A stretch of 5,494 bases of DNA from contig RPRC01000306.1 of NCBI GenBank assembly GCA_003857395.1, positions 1 through 5,494 of the forward strand, given 5' to 3'. Positions within the stretch are counted from its first letter, which is position 1; every line of letters begins with the position of its first letter. The stretch is from Geobacter sp. (GTDB lineage: Bacteria; Desulfobacterota; Desulfuromonadia; Geobacterales; Geobacteraceae). Below are positions 1-4,530 of this stretch, piece after piece. The notes beneath the pieces are model-generated. The model had not been told where the DNA came from and did no database searches. It was given only the letters and a program-made list of their open reading frames with translations. Made by a program: the position numbers and the translations under genes.

Positions 1-64
1 CCTCAACGTCAACCAGCATGGCATCTATACCGAGGAGTGAACTGCTGAATACCTTGGCAAGCAT
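1..64 (-). CDS. yifB: YifB/ComM-family Mg-chelatase-like AAA+ ATPase, N-terminal fragment
   Basis: Only the first 21 codons are inside the window; the gene runs off the left edge on the minus strand. The ATG is at 64-62 and the peptide begins MLAKVFSSSLLGIDA, followed by MLVDVE. This is the typical opening of the YifB/ComM family (M-L-A-x-V-x-S-x-x-L-x-G-I-[DE]-A, then [VL]-x-V-E). In naturally transformable bacteria ComM is a helicase that promotes branch migration during recombination; in others the role of YifB is less clear. A GGAGG ribosome binding site lies at 73-69, four bases before the ATG, inside a long predicted hairpin. The catalytic domains are outside the window, so the call rests on the N-terminal signature alone. 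Confidence 0.8.
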   Translation of the reverse strand, partial: MLAKVFSSSLLGIDAMLVDVE

Positions 65-322
65 ACTACCTCCAAATAATTAGCTGCGCTCAACGTACTC
101 GATAAATGAGAATTTGCCAAGCTAACTTTTGGAGTTATTAGAAGAGGATCCGAAAATTGGTAAAAAACAGGGAAGAACGACCGGACTTAGTCCCGCTGGA
201 GGGAAAGAAAATTCGGGCGTACAGCAGGAGGTGATAGCACCATACAACCGCCGCCCGATATCGGGATCAGCAAAGCGACTCAGCATGGTCTCAGGATGCA
301 ACTTTCCCGAACTGTTACAGGG
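65..322. other. Intergenic region between yifB and the ANTAR regulator gene, no gene seen
   Basis: No convincing coding sequence lies in these 258 bases. They hold the yifB leader hairpin (70-134), a short hairpin GGAC-TTA-GTCC (183-193), a perfect AGGAGGTGAT ribosome-binding-like sequence on the plus strand (226-235) with no usable start codon behind it, and a 12-base perfect palindrome CCCGATATCGGG (254-265). There is no clear intrinsic terminator after the regulator gene, so read-through into yifB cannot be excluded. Plus-strand open frames that extend from here into the regulator gene are antisense shadows. Confidence 0.5.
70..134 (-). promoter_or_regulatory. Predicted leader hairpin sequestering the yifB ribosome binding site
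   Basis: Read as minus-strand RNA, 134-120 pairs with 85-70. There are seven Watson-Crick pairs (134-128 with 70-76), a bulged A at 77, then eight pairs (127-120 with 78-85), one of them a G-U wobble (126-79). The loop is 34 bases. The 3' arm contains GGAG of the yifB Shine-Dalgarno sequence. On plus-strand RNA the wobble would be an A-C mismatch, so the fold suits the yifB transcript better. No T-run follows, so it does not look like a terminator. Folding was done by eye. A weak promoter-like pair within the loop (TTGGCA at 120-115, TACGTT at 97-92, 17-base spacer) would start transcription after the 5' arm and so abolish the hairpin. Confidence 0.45.
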
Positions 323-889
323 CTACGTCTCAGTCAGGAGTATCGCATCAGCAATCTGCCGCAAGCTTTTTCGCTTGTCCATGGCAAGTTTCTGCATCTT
401 TCGAAATGCTTCCGGTTCGCTAAGGCCGAAATTTCGCATCAGTGCCCCTTTGGCCTTCTCGATGATCTTGCGGGTTTCCAGATTTTCCTTGAGGTCTTCG
501 ACCTGTTCTTTCAGATCCTCGATCTCTTCGGCATGGGCACACGCCAGTTCGATGGCCGGCCAAAGGTCCTGATCACGGAGAGGCTTGGCCAGGAAGGCCC
601 CGATGCCGCACTCCCCCGCCCTCTTCACCGTTTCCGGATCATAACAGGCCGTAAGCAGGATGATGGGTATTTTCAGTTTTTTCCTGATCTCCAATGCCGC
701 GGATATACCGTCCATCTGCGGCATTGCCACGTCCATGATAACGATATCCGGAAGCTTGCTCACCGCCAGCTCCACCGCCTTGACACCATCGCCACATTCT
801 AAAATTTCATCAAATCCTAGTTCGGAAAGCCTTTTTTTTAGGCTTTTGCGAAGGATTGGCTCGTCGTCACAAATAAGAGCGCTTCTCAA
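323..889 (-). CDS. Response regulator with receiver and ANTAR RNA-binding output domain (AmiR/NasT type)
   Basis: This two-component response regulator acts on RNA. In the family, phosphorylation of the receiver promotes dimerisation, and the ANTAR domain binds paired hairpins in leader RNA to prevent transcription termination. From the TTG at 889 it has 188 residues. The receiver (about 1-115) has acidic residues D8 and D9, phospho-acceptor D53 in the run IVIMDVAMPQMDG, T80 and K102 followed by proline. A charged coiled coil (about 119-140) leads to ANTAR (about 137-185) with the characteristic AKGALM and a later IADAIL segment. I chose TTG because TAAGGTGGTGAT (905-894) matches the full Shine-Dalgarno consensus except for one base and then sits at normal distance, and because the protein then starts MRSALICDDEP, typical of the family. 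A GTG at 901 would add four residues but lies inside that site. No histidine kinase gene is next to it. It is transcribed divergently from the exporter operon, which makes that operon a candidate target (inference). Confidence 0.93.
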   Translation of the reverse strand: MRSALICDDEPILRKSLKKRLSELGFDEILECGDGVKAVELAVSKLPDIVIMDVAMPQMDGISAALEIRKKLKIPIILLTACYDPETVKRAGECGIGAFLAKPLRDQDLWPAIELACAHAEEIEDLKEQVEDLKENLETRKIIEKAKGALMRNFGLSEPEAFRKMQKLAMDKRKSLRQIADAILLTET

Positions 890-893
890 TAAA

Positions 894-905
894 ATCACCA
901 CCTTA
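894..905 (-). promoter_or_regulatory. Near-perfect Shine-Dalgarno sequence that decides the TTG start of the ANTAR regulator
   Basis: The minus strand reads TAAGGTGGTGAT, differing by one base from TAAGGAGGTGAT, the full complement of the 16S rRNA 3' end. It ends four bases before the TTG at 889, so the AGGTGG core is about eight bases from the start. The upstream GTG codons (901 and 898) are part of this site and are unlikely to be used. Confidence 0.6.
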
Positions 906-932
906 CAATAGATTTATCACAACAAGACCCGA

Positions 933-946
933 TTCATGTAATTAAG
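933..946. repeat. Direct repeat copy 1, TTCATGTAATTAAG (possible operator)
   Basis: A 14-base sequence matching the copy at 1035-1048 at 12 positions; both differences are T/C. This copy lies at or just after the predicted start of the ANTAR transcript. Being in a shared divergent control region suggests a binding site for a common regulator, but the repeat is short and could be chance. Confidence 0.35.
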
Positions 947-955
947 CTAGCATAA

Positions 956-971
956 AGCATTCCACTTGCCA
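956..971 (-). promoter_or_regulatory. Sigma-54-like (-24/-12) promoter for the ANTAR regulator gene
   Basis: The minus strand reads TGGCAAGTGGAATGCT. Against the RpoN consensus TGGCACG-N4-TTGCW it matches 10 of 12 defined positions and keeps the required GG and GC dinucleotides exactly 10 bases apart. Transcription would start near 945, giving a leader of roughly 55 bases before the TTG start. A sigma-54 promoter needs an enhancer-binding activator, and none is encoded in this window. Confidence 0.4.
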
Positions 972-977
972 TGCACA

Positions 978-1006
978 TTGACAGGAAAAGAAATCAAGGC
1001 CATACT
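978..1006 (+). promoter_or_regulatory. Sigma-70-like promoter for the exporter operon
   Basis: A perfect -35 hexamer TTGACA (978-983) is followed after exactly 17 bases by CATACT (1001-1006), a 4 of 6 match to TATAAT. Transcription would start near 1013 and leave a leader of about 60 bases before the ybhG ATG at 1075. The promoter lies back to back with the leftward sigma-54-like element at 956-971. Confidence 0.5.
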
Positions 1007-1020
1007 TTGCTCAAAGCAAA
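1006..1020. promoter_or_regulatory. Inverted repeat TTTGCT-CAA-AGCAAA at the predicted start site (possible operator)
   Basis: Perfect six-base arms around a three-base centre begin at the last base of the predicted -10 and cover the likely transcription start. A repressor bound here would block the rightward promoter. No matching DNA-binding regulator is encoded in the window, so the role is speculative. Confidence 0.3.
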
Positions 1021-1034
1021 CAAAATCAGCCAGT

Positions 1035-1048
1035 TTCATGCAATCAAG
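1035..1048. repeat. Direct repeat copy 2, TTCATGCAATCAAG (possible operator)
   Basis: Second copy of the 14-base motif at 933-946, in the same orientation and 102 bases away, in the leader of the rightward operon. It does not encode a start: the ATG inside it (1038) is out of frame with ybhG. Confidence 0.35.
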
Positions 1049-1053
1049 ACATC

Positions 1054-1072
1054 CCGGCAACCGGAGATCCGG
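1054..1072 (+). promoter_or_regulatory. Three CCGG blocks forming a possible hairpin over the ybhG ribosome binding site
   Basis: CCGG occurs at 1054-1057, 1061-1064 and 1069-1072. The second and third can pair as CCGG-AGAT-CCGG, a four-base stem with a four-base loop, and this would hide part of the GGAG ribosome binding site (1063-1066, eight bases before the ATG). Pairing of the first and second blocks is a competing alternative. The stems are short, so any effect on translation would be modest. Confidence 0.25.
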
Positions 1073-1074
1073 CA

Positions 1075-2097
1075 ATGAAAAAGACCCATATCCTCATCCT
1101 GCTTGCCCTGGGGATCGTTGTCTCAGCGGCACTCTATAGTACCCTCCGACTCACAAAACAGGACGATGGAAGCATTCGCGTGTCCGGCAATATCGAAGTG
1201 ACCTCCGTGGAAGTAAGCTTCAAAATACCCGGCAGGGTCACGGAACGACCTGTGGATGAGGGAGCCTTGGTAACACGTGGTGAAATTGTCGCCAGGTTGG
1301 ACCCGGCAGACCTTCTCCATGAAGCAGCGAGCCGCAGGGCCGAAGCACAGGCTGCCCGCGCACAGTTGACGGAACTCGAGACAGGGTACCGCAAAGAAGA
1401 AATTGCCCAGGCCGATGCGGTCCTCGGGCGTATTGAGGCAGAGGCAGAACGTCTCCGAATCGACTTTGACCGACAACAACACCTGTTCAAAAAAGAAGTA
1501 ATTTCGGCCCGGGACTTTGATGCCTCTCGGGCAGCCCACGAGAGTTCTCAAGCAAACGTTCGTGAAGCCCGGGAACGGCTGAAAATGCTCCGGAGCGGCC
1601 CACGCAAGGAAACCATCGACCACGCCCGTGCCCGCCTCCGGGGTGCGGAAGCGATCCAGGCCCTGGCGGAAACAAGGCTTGGTTACGCCACGCTGGTTTC
1701 GCCGGTACGTGGTCTGGTGCTGTCAAAAAACATCGAGCCGGGTGAACAGGTGGCAGTGGGGACTCCGGTGATCACCATCGGCATGCTCGACGAAGTTTGG
1801 CTGCGGGCCTACATCAGCGAAACAGACCTGGGAAGGGTGCAGGTCGGGCAGAATGCGACGGTGACGACCGACACGTTTCCCGGTAAAAAATACCCTGGAA
1901 CCATCACCTTTATCTCAGCGGAAGCAGAATTCACTCCGAAAAACGTCCAGACGGAAAAAGAGCGCGTGAAACTCGTCTACCGTATCAAAATAACGATTCC
2001 CAACCAGGCCAATGAATTGAAGCCCGGCATGCCGGCTGATGCGGAAATCAAGATAAGCAACGAAATTGGTACAAAACAAAAGGCCAACGGGACATAG
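1075..2097 (+). CDS. ybhG: YbhG-like membrane fusion protein (HlyD family) of an ABC exporter
   Basis: This periplasmic adaptor joins an inner-membrane ABC transporter to an outer-membrane TolC-type channel. It has 340 residues, close to the usual length. A single N-terminal membrane segment or uncleaved signal anchor spans about 6-24. The first half of the lipoyl-like domain begins at GNIEVTSVEVSFKIPGRV (38-55). A long alpha-helical hairpin covers about 80-200, and the second lipoyl half carries SPVRGLVLSKNIEPGEQV (209-226). The beta-barrel follows, with EVWLRAYISE and the AEFTPKNVQT run typical of YbhG. The hairpin tip holds an RLS docking motif R-x3-L-x6-S at R133, L137 and S144, which in related adaptors contacts TolC. 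That predicts a tripartite pump in a Gram-negative cell. GGAG at 1063-1066 supports the ATG. It is the first gene of the operon; the ATPase gene follows after 43 bases. The substrate cannot be read from the sequence; E. coli YbhGFSR has been linked to drug and cation export. Confidence 0.95.
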   Translation: MKKTHILILLALGIVVSAALYSTLRLTKQDDGSIRVSGNIEVTSVEVSFKIPGRVTERPVDEGALVTRGEIVARLDPADLLHEAASRRAEAQAARAQLTELETGYRKEEIAQADAVLGRIEAEAERLRIDFDRQQHLFKKEVISARDFDASRAAHESSQANVREARERLKMLRSGPRKETIDHARARLRGAEAIQALAETRLGYATLVSPVRGLVLSKNIEPGEQVAVGTPVITIGMLDEVWLRAYISETDLGRVQVGQNATVTTDTFPGKKYPGTITFISAEAEFTPKNVQTEKERVKLVYRIKITIPNQANELKPGMPADAEIKISNEIGTKQKANGT

Positions 2098-2140
2098 AAC
2101 CGAGTGCCAGCTAACCCTAGCTCATTATCCGGACAGCCAC

Positions 2141-3088
2141 ATGCCAGCCATCAAAATCAATAACCTTACGAAAAAGTTCGGCGACCTGACCGCAGTGGAT
2201 GCCCTCACCCTCGCCGTGTCCGAAGGCGAACTTTTCGGATTGGTCGGCTCGGACGGCGCCGGCAAGACCACCACCATGCGCATGCTCGCCGCAATCATGG
2301 AACCCACCTCGGGAGATGCCTGGGTGATGGGGCACCATGTGGCGCGCGAAGCGGAGACCATCAAGGAAGAGATCGGCTACATGAGCCAGCGTTTCGGGCT
2401 CTATCACGACCTCACCGTGTATGAAAATATTCATTTTTACGCGGACATCTTTGGCCTTTCGCACAAAGTGCGCGATTCGAAAATCGCCGAGCTTCTCTCG
2501 TTCAGCAAACTGACGCCCTTTCGGGAACGGAAAGCCGGCAACCTTTCCGGCGGCATGAAACAGAAGCTCGGCCTCGCCTGCGCGCTGGTACACACGCCCA
2601 AAGTACTTTTTCTCGATGAGCCCACCAACGGCGTTGATCCGGTTTCACGCCGCGATTTCTGGCGCATCCTCTACAACCTGCTCAAGGAGGGGGTCACCAT
2701 CTTCGTCTCCACCGCCTACCTGGATGAGGCTGACCGCTGCAATCGCGTGGGTTTGATCCATAACGGCAAACTTCTTGCCTGCGACAGCCCCGAAAACCTC
2801 AAAAAACTGATGCGAGGCACTATTCTCGAAATACGCACTCCCCAGCCGCGCAGCACTGCACGGCTGCTCAAAGAAAAGCTCGGCGAGGTTTCGGTCAGCC
2901 TGTCCGGGGACAAGGTGCACCTGGTAACGCATGACCCTGACAGGACGAGAGAATCCGCGGCAGTTTTCCTGAAACAGCGGGAAATACCCTTGTTTTCCCT
3001 GCGGGCAGTGGAACCGGCTTTAGAAGACGTGGTCGTCTCGCTTCTGCAGGAAACAAACAATCCGGGAGGACAAACCCATGGCCATTGA
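2141..3088 (+). CDS. ABC exporter ATPase 1, matching the N-terminal half of YbhF
   Basis: This is a cytoplasmic ATP-binding subunit of an ABC-2 type exporter, 315 residues. It shows a Walker A with an unusual second and third residue (GSDGAGKT, 36-43), Q-loop Q83, a canonical signature LSGGM (135-139) and Walker B VLFLDE (155-160) with catalytic E160. The H-loop histidine is replaced by alanine (STAYLDEA, A192, codon 2714-2716). To my knowledge the first ATPase domain of E. coli YbhF and RbbA also has DGAGKT and STAY, so this gene corresponds to that half. The C-terminal extension ends with the EPALEDVVVSLL motif common in DrrA-like ATPases. I prefer the ATG at 2141 over a TTG at 2066, which lies inside ybhG and would add 25 residues unlike the family. 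The ribosome binding site before 2141 is weak (GGA at 2131-2133). The last 11 bases overlap the hemerythrin gene. Confidence 0.95.
   Translation: MPAIKINNLTKKFGDLTAVDALTLAVSEGELFGLVGSDGAGKTTTMRMLAAIMEPTSGDAWVMGHHVAREAETIKEEIGYMSQRFGLYHDLTVYENIHFYADIFGLSHKVRDSKIAELLSFSKLTPFRERKAGNLSGGMKQKLGLACALVHTPKVLFLDEPTNGVDPVSRRDFWRILYNLLKEGVTIFVSTAYLDEADRCNRVGLIHNGKLLACDSPENLKKLMRGTILEIRTPQPRSTARLLKEKLGEVSVSLSGDKVHLVTHDPDRTRESAAVFLKQREIPLFSLRAVEPALEDVVVSLLQETNNPGGQTHGH
3064..3070 (+). promoter_or_regulatory. Strong ribosome binding site GGGAGGA of the hemerythrin gene
   Basis: GGGAGGA ends seven bases before the ATG at 3078 and lies within the end of the first ATPase gene. It looks stronger than the sites of the two ATPase genes, which suggests the hemerythrin is translated efficiently in its own right and not only through coupling. 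Confidence 0.6.
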
Positions 3089-3485
3089 GTGGCACGAAGA
3101 CCTTGCAACAGGCTCCATCGAAATCGACCTCCAGCATCGTGAGCTTTTCGAGCGATTCGGGAAATTCTCCGCGGCGTTTGACGAGGGGACAGAACCCCAG
3201 GCACTCCTTGATCTTCTTACTTTTCTTGAAGAGTACGCCAAGACCCACTTTGCTTACGAAGAGAAAATTCAGGAGCGTTACGCCTTCCCCGGACTAGCAG
3301 GACAGATAAAGTCCCATGAGTTTTTCATGAAGGATATCGACGCACTTCGGGAGAAGATCAGAACCGACGGCCCGACACATGAACTAGCGACATCACTCAA
3401 GGGCAAAATGATCCGCTACCTGATCCAGCACCTGCGGAACGACGACCGGAAACTGGGTGATTTCCTCCGTGAGAAGACTCCGTGA
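3078..3485 (+). CDS. Bacteriohemerythrin-like protein with one iron ligand replaced
   Basis: This 135-residue single-domain protein has no signal peptide and should be a cytoplasmic four-helix bundle. Hemerythrins hold a non-haem di-iron centre that binds oxygen; bacterial members are used for oxygen storage, delivery or sensing. The family opening is clear: W5, D8, G12, then IDLQH (16-20). Of the seven usual ligands I can place H20, H57 and E61 (H-x3-E), H80, H118 and D123 (H-x4-D). The first histidine of the expected H-x3-H pair is Q76 (QIKSH, codon CAG 3303-3305), so the centre may bind iron differently or poorly. The gene overlaps ATPase 1 by 11 bases and ATPase 2 by 4 bases (GTGA), so it is a genuine member of the operon. 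A hemerythrin between two exporter ATPases is unusual. A role as oxygen, nitric oxide or iron sensor for the pump, or as accessory subunit, is inference only. Confidence 0.92.
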   Translation: MAIEWHEDLATGSIEIDLQHRELFERFGKFSAAFDEGTEPQALLDLLTFLEEYAKTHFAYEEKIQERYAFPGLAGQIKSHEFFMKDIDALREKIRTDGPTHELATSLKGKMIRYLIQHLRNDDRKLGDFLREKTP

Positions 3486-4450
3486 GCAGTGAAATCCCAG
3501 CCGTCACCCTCAAGGACATTACCAAGAGGTTCGGGAATTTCATTGCCGTGGACCACATTAGCCTCGAGGTAAGAAAAGGTGAAATTTTCGGTTTTCTCGG
3601 TCCGAATGGCGCGGGCAAGTCCACGACGATCCGAATGCTCTGCGGGATCCTTTCCCCAACCAGCGGCTCCGGAGCGGTTGCCGGGTTCGATGTAAATCGT
3701 GACGCGGAAAGAATCAAGGAACGCATCGGCTACATGAGCCAGCGCTTCTCCCTTTACGAAGACCTCACCGTGGAAGAAAACATCAATTTCTACAGCGGCA
3801 TTTACAAAATACCTCAGGAAAAGAAAACCGAGCGCAAGGAGTGGGTGCTCGATATGGCCGGGCTCCGCACCCATCGCTGCGCAAAAACCGCTATTCTTTC
3901 CGCGGGCTGGAAACAGCGACTGGCCCTGGGCTGCGCCATACTGCACGAACCACCGGTCATCTTTCTTGATGAGCCCACCTCCGGCGTAGACCCCATCAGC
4001 CGGAGAGATTTCTGGGATCTGATCTACCGCCTGGCGGAACAGGGAACGACAATCTTCGTCACCACCCATTACATGGATGAAGCAGAATACTGCGACCGTC
4101 TGGGACTCATCTATCGCGGCCAATTGATAGCGCTGGGAACTCCGGAAGAGTTGAAGACCAGATTTATGACGGATGACGTCATCGAGGTCAGATGTGAAAA
4201 CGTCCACGAAGCTATAGAGTTCATCGAGGAACTTGACGACGTCAGGCATGCGGCGCTGTTCGGCAGAAGGTTGCATATCGTGGCAAAAAACGCTGACCGT
4301 GCTCTATCCGCCATGCGGGAAGCACTGTCCGGCAAGGGCATCGCGGTGCATGGCATGGAGAAGATTTTGCCTTCCCTTGAGGATGTCTTTGTCTCTCTCA
4401 TTGAGGCGCGTGACCGACTGGAGGCGCCGCAGCAGGTTTTTAAGAAGTGA
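3482..4450 (+). CDS. ABC exporter ATPase 2, matching the C-terminal half of YbhF
   Basis: This is the second cytoplasmic ATPase of the exporter, 322 residues. Walker A is canonical (GPNGAGKS, 40-47), with Q-loop Q87, Walker B VIFLDE (159-164) with catalytic E164, and H-loop H196 (TTHYMDEAE). The signature is atypical, LSAGW (139-143) in place of LSGGQ-like sequences. A C-terminal extension of roughly 100 residues ends with the LPSLEDVFVSLIE motif of DrrA-like ATPases. The start is GTG at 3482, whose last three bases form the TGA stop of the hemerythrin gene, a GTGA overlap typical of translational coupling; the weak upstream ribosome binding site fits this. The subunit likely pairs with ATPase 1 as a heterodimer, giving one degenerate and one canonical ATP site. 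An 80-base gap with a G-rich repeat separates it from the permease gene. Confidence 0.95.
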   Translation: MSSEIPAVTLKDITKRFGNFIAVDHISLEVRKGEIFGFLGPNGAGKSTTIRMLCGILSPTSGSGAVAGFDVNRDAERIKERIGYMSQRFSLYEDLTVEENINFYSGIYKIPQEKKTERKEWVLDMAGLRTHRCAKTAILSAGWKQRLALGCAILHEPPVIFLDEPTSGVDPISRRDFWDLIYRLAEQGTTIFVTTHYMDEAEYCDRLGLIYRGQLIALGTPEELKTRFMTDDVIEVRCENVHEAIEFIEELDDVRHAALFGRRLHIVAKNADRALSAMREALSGKGIAVHGMEKILPSLEDVFVSLIEARDRLEAPQQVFKK

Positions 4451-4460
4451 GAGGCGGATT

Positions 4461-4517
4461 ATGGAATACGGGGTAACGGTACGGGGTACGGGTTGGGTAG
4501 TTTTTTTGGTCTGCTGA
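4461..4517 (+). CDS. Possible short leader peptide before the permease gene (doubtful)
   Basis: An ATG at 4461 preceded by GAGG (4451-4454) opens an 18-codon frame reading MEYGVTVRGTGWVVFLVC, ending at TGA 4515-4517, 13 bases before the permease ATG. It could couple or tune translation of the permease. The same bases are a G-rich tandem repeat, so the frame may be only a by-product of it, and I know no family it belongs to. Confidence 0.12.
   Translation: MEYGVTVRGTGWVVFLVC
4467..4497 (+). repeat. G-rich tandem repeat with quadruplex potential, followed by a T-run
   Basis: Two 13-base units lie head to tail: TACGGGGTAACGG (4467-4479) and TACGGGGTACGGG (4480-4492), sharing their first nine bases, followed by TTGGG. 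The plus strand, and so the mRNA, carries four G-runs of three or more (4470-4473, 4483-4486, 4490-4492, 4495-4497) separated by 9, 3 and 2 bases. This fits a G-quadruplex if one longer loop is allowed. Seven Ts follow at 4501-4507. Elsewhere the three preceding genes overlap, so this looks like an insertion between the ATPase and permease genes. It might slow or attenuate transcription, or be a copy of a dispersed repeat. Confidence 0.5.
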
Positions 4518-4530
4518 ATTCTGGAGTACT

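Noticed and set aside
2..40. Plus-strand reading frame ending LNVNQHGIYTEE at a TGA (38-40), as the C-terminus of an upstream gene
   Set aside because: The opposite strand gives a recognisable YifB/ComM N-terminus with a start codon and ribosome binding site over the same bases, which explains the region better.
155..200. Intrinsic terminator of the regulator gene: hairpin GGAC-TAA-GTCC with six Ts (167-162) on the minus strand
   Set aside because: The stem has only four pairs and is about 15 bases from the T-run, too far for a normal terminator.
165..205. Resemblance to a cobalamin riboswitch core (GGGAAG, then CCGGACTTAGTCCCGC)
   Set aside because: The key conserved stretch after CCCGC is absent, the order of paired elements does not fit, and no cobalamin gene is nearby.
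254..265. Perfect palindrome CCCGATATCGGG
   Set aside because: It is short, isolated and not next to a promoter; a 12-base palindrome alone is weak evidence of a binding site.
129..802. Plus-strand open frames across the regulator gene
   Set aside because: They are antisense to a clear receiver-ANTAR protein, resemble no known family and have low-complexity composition.
1006..1072. ANTAR target (two hairpins with six-base loops) in the ybhG leader
   Set aside because: The visible inverted repeats have loops of three to five bases and no pair of six-base loops with the conserved A and G could be found by eye.
2066..2140. Upstream TTG start for ATPase 1
   Set aside because: It would overlap ybhG and add 25 residues with no family resemblance; the ATG at 2141 begins directly at the usual first strand of the domain.
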